Shown: positions 44,243-46,199 of the stretch, in pieces
Layout: every line of letters begins with the position of its first letter
Position numbering within the stretch: position 1 is the first letter of the stretch
Source of the DNA: Caldisalinibacter kiritimatiensis
GTDB taxonomy: Bacteria > Bacillota > Clostridia > Tissierellales > Caldisalinibacteraceae
Assembly (NCBI RefSeq): GCF_000387765.1
Contig: NZ_ARZA01000256.1
Location: forward strand, 1-46,199
DNA: 46,199 nucleotides
Direction of reading: 5' to 3'
Made by a program: the position numbers and the translations under genes
Notes under the pieces: generated by a model
What the model was told of the DNA's origin: nothing
Database searches by the model: none
Seen by the model: the letters and a program-made list of their open reading frames with translations, nothing else

Positions 44243-44643
44243 TATTCCATTTCCTTTTTTGCTTTTTCTATAAGCTCAACAACCTTTTCTTTAATAATAT
44301 CCCTTGTTTTTCTAAAGCCCTCAATTGGACCCCCTGATGGGTCTTCAAGGCCCCAGTCCTCTTGATGCTCACATGGTATATATGGGCAAACTACTCCGCA
44401 GCCCATAGTAATTAAATAATCCACCTCTTCAGGTATATCAGTTAATAGTTTAGGGTAATGGCCACTCATATCAATACCCACTTCTTCCATAACTTGAACT
44501 GCTTTAGGTTTAACCTCTGGGTATTCTTCAGTGCCTGCAGAATATACTTCTAGTACATCACTTCCTAAATGTTTTGCCCAAGCTTCTGCCATTTGTGACC
44601 TACATGAGTTATGAACACAAATAAAAGCCACTTTTTTCTTCAT
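44242..44643 (-). CDS. arsC: Arsenate reductase, thioredoxin-coupled (ArsC)
   Basis: 133 aa, low-molecular-weight phosphatase fold. P-loop CVHNSCRS (Cys9 to Cys14) and the redox cysteines Cys82, Cys86 and Cys91 in GCGVVCPYIPCE fit the thioredoxin-dependent class. It reduces arsenate to arsenite for export. ATG at 44643 has AGGAGG at 6 bases; six upstream codons are rejected. Last gene of arsR-acr3-arsC. Confidence 0.94.
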   Translation of the reverse strand: MKKKVAFICVHNSCRSQMAEAWAKHLGSDVLEVYSAGTEEYPEVKPKAVQVMEEVGIDMSGHYPKLLTDIPEEVDYLITMGCGVVCPYIPCEHQEDWGLEDPSGGPIEGFRKTRDIIKEKVVELIEKAKKEME

Positions 44644-44676
44644 AGTTTTCCTCCTCATCATTAAAATACTTTATTG

Positions 44677-45725
44677 TTAGTTAAACCAGTGTCTTGTATT
44701 ATTTGCTATCTTCACAAGAGTTAGCATTAATGGTACTTCTACTAATACTCCAACAACTGTTGCTAAAGCTGCTCCTGATTCAAGACCAAAAAGAGATATT
44801 GCTACTGCAACAGCTAATTCAAAGAAATTACTTGCTCCAATCATTGAAGCAGGTGCTGATATATTATGAGGTAATTTCCATAGTTTAGCCCACCCATAAG
44901 CTATGAAAAAATAAAGAAAGTTTGAACTATAAGTGGTACTGCTATTAAAGCTATATGTAGTGGGTTGTTTATAATTACTTCTCCTTGGAATGAAAAGATT
45001 ATGATTAATGTTAGTAAAAGCCCTATGATAGTTATATTGTCAAACTTTTTTAAGAATATTTTTTGGAAATATTCTTCTCCTTTATTCTTAATTATATATT
45101 TTCTAGATAAATAACCTCCTGCAAGTGGAATAACAACAAATAATACAACAGACAGAAATAATGTATCATATGGTATAGTTACATTACTAACCCCAAGAAG
45201 TAATGCAACAATTGGTGTAAATGCAAATAAAAGTATTATATCATTTACCGCTACTTGTACAACTGTGTAAGCAGGGTCTCCTTTTGTTAAATGGCTCCAT
45301 ACAAACACCATAGCTGTACATGGAGCTGCTCCTAAAAGAATCGCTCCAGCCAAATATTCAGAAGCTAACTCTTGACTTATAAAGGATTTAAAAACAACAT
45401 TCAAGAAAAAATTTGCAATCAAATACATTGTAAAGGGTTTAATAAGCCAGTTTACAACACAAGTTACTGTAAGACCCTTAGGCTTTTTAGTAGCTTCAAT
45501 AATACTATTGAAATCAACCTTCAGCATCATAGGATATATCATAAGCCAAATTAAAATTGCTACTGGAATTGATACATTAGCATATTCAAGTTTACTTAAG
45601 TTTTGTGGAATAATAGGTAATAACTGTCCTATTACAACTCCAACTAATATACAAAGGGCAACCCAAATTGATAAATATTTTCCGAAAAAATCTAAACCTG
45701 TTGATTGCTCTTTTACTTTTTCCAT
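44677..45725 (-). pseudogene. acr3: Arsenite efflux permease Acr3, split by a one-base frameshift
   Basis: As read from 45725, the frame stops at 44901 after 274 aa ([10 protein letters not shown]). Shifting frame after the T6 run (A 44906-44911 on the plus strand) continues [30 protein letters not shown] and ends with NTRHWFN at 44677, the normal C-terminus. One added base gives 349 aa, the normal Acr3 length. The family signature AAPCTAMVFVWSHLTKGD with its essential Cys is intact. ATG with GGAGGG. Without the C-terminal helices, export should fail; sequence error or real inactivation are both possible. Confidence 0.88.
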
Positions 45726-45747
45726 CAGCGCTTCCCTCCTCTAAATA

Positions 45748-46062
45748 TTATTTTAATTTGCAGCTTGTGCTTACCTTTTTACAAATACAATCTTCTTTAT
45801 CAGAAGTTAAGTATTTAATATAGTTACATAATTCGTCAATATTATCGTTGTTTATAGAATATTTCATCCATTTTCCTTCTTTTCTTCCTTTTACTAGACC
45901 TGCTTTCTGTAATATTTTCATATGATGAGATATAGTCGGCTGAGTGAGCTCTAACCCTTCTATTATTTCACATGCACACATTTCTCCACATGAAAGCATA
46001 TCTAAAATCATAAGTCTATTAACGTCCGCTAAAGCTTTAAATATTTCAACTTTTTCTTTCAT
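45748..46062 (-). CDS. arsR: ArsR arsenic-responsive repressor
   Basis: 104 aa from the ATG with GAGGGG at 8 bases. N-terminal FKALADVNRLMILDML, metal-binding cysteine pair in EMCACEI and recognition helix TQPTISHHMKILQKAGLVKGRKEGKW. The C-terminus has additional cysteines (CICKKVSTSC). It should repress arsR-acr3-arsC and release on arsenite. The gap to acr3 is 22 bases. Confidence 0.93.
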   Translation of the reverse strand: MKEKVEIFKALADVNRLMILDMLSCGEMCACEIIEGLELTQPTISHHMKILQKAGLVKGRKEGKWMKYSINNDNIDELCNYIKYLTSDKEDCICKKVSTSCKLK

Positions 46063-46080
46063 ACGTATATCCCCTCCCAT

Positions 46081-46115
46081 TACATATAGATATATTTAAA
46101 TGTGTCTATGTATAG
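46081..46115. promoter_or_regulatory. Probable ArsR operator
   Basis: Minus strand ACATAGA and TCTATATGT form an interrupted palindrome 20-50 bases upstream of arsR. A clean -35/-10 pair could not be fixed. Confidence 0.45.
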
Positions 46116-46143
46116 AGTAACATAACCCATACAATATTTCAAT

Positions 46144-46165
46144 AAAAAATGCGGCCGTAGGCCGC
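46144..46165 (-). terminator. Terminator of a minus-strand gene outside the window
   Basis: GCGGCC (46151-46156) pairs with GGCCGC (46160-46165) around a 3-base loop and is followed on the minus strand by ATTTTTT. Confidence 0.8.
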
Positions 46166-46199
46166 TTTATCTTTGCCCACTACTTTTCGTCTATTTTAT

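Overview
The window comes from an AT-rich, anaerobic, endospore-forming low-GC Firmicute of the Clostridia/Tissierellia type. Supporting this are a butyrate kinase/phosphotransbutyrylase operon, rubrerythrin, a cotJABC spore-coat operon, strong AGGAGG-type ribosome binding sites, frequent TTG/GTG starts, and A/T-tailed hairpin terminators between most units. I do not commit to a genus. No rRNA, tRNA, CRISPR array, transposase or phage gene was seen.

Layout. (1) 1-7.1 kb, minus strand: cdaA-cdaR (c-di-AMP synthesis), then a PAS/AAA+ sigma-54 activator, then a buk-ptb-buk operon. A near-perfect -24/-12 promoter and two 21-bp direct repeats that look like activator sites lie between activator and operon. 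(2) 7.4-9.7 kb: CapA-like phosphoesterase, PrsW-like membrane protease and a small unknown gene. (3) 9.8-14.3 kb: a glycerol-3-phosphate oxidation operon (GlpA-like, FAD/NAD oxidoreductase, DUF1667) behind a leader hairpin, divergent from an apbE flavin transferase. The two -10 boxes lie in a perfect 16-bp inverted repeat. (4) 14.3-20.4 kb: a PTS cluster (PRD regulator, EIIA, EIIB, HPr, EI) with no EIIC, plus manA. (5) 20.5-23.3 kb: DUF5317, HD-GYP, a 25-codon secreted-peptide-like gene and an unknown protein. (6) 23.4-25.7 kb: an ABC-F protein with a leader containing a 47-codon ORF and two tandem terminators, a classic attenuation layout. (7) 25.7-31.4 kb: rubrerythrin, an ArsR gene that seems to start at ATT, DUF1576 and partner, and a cadC-cadA metal efflux operon. 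(8) 31.4-33.3 kb: cotJABC. (9) 33.4-46.2 kb: a mixed accessory stretch (membrane proteins, serine hydrolase, nucleotidyltransferase, two methyltransferases, metallophosphoesterase, GNAT, VOC, lipoprotein, LysM-CAP, VanZ, phosphatase) ending in arsR-acr3-arsC.

Most interesting are the peptide gene predicted to release the pentapeptide NWTWI next to an HD-GYP gene, the ABC-F attenuator, the sigma-54 control region of buk-ptb-buk, and the divergent inverted repeat at 13.1 kb. Two genes (acr3 and a membrane protein at 34.5 kb) each need one extra base in an A/T homopolymer to restore a full reading frame, and two genes appear to start at ATT. These may be real, but sequencing error must be excluded first.
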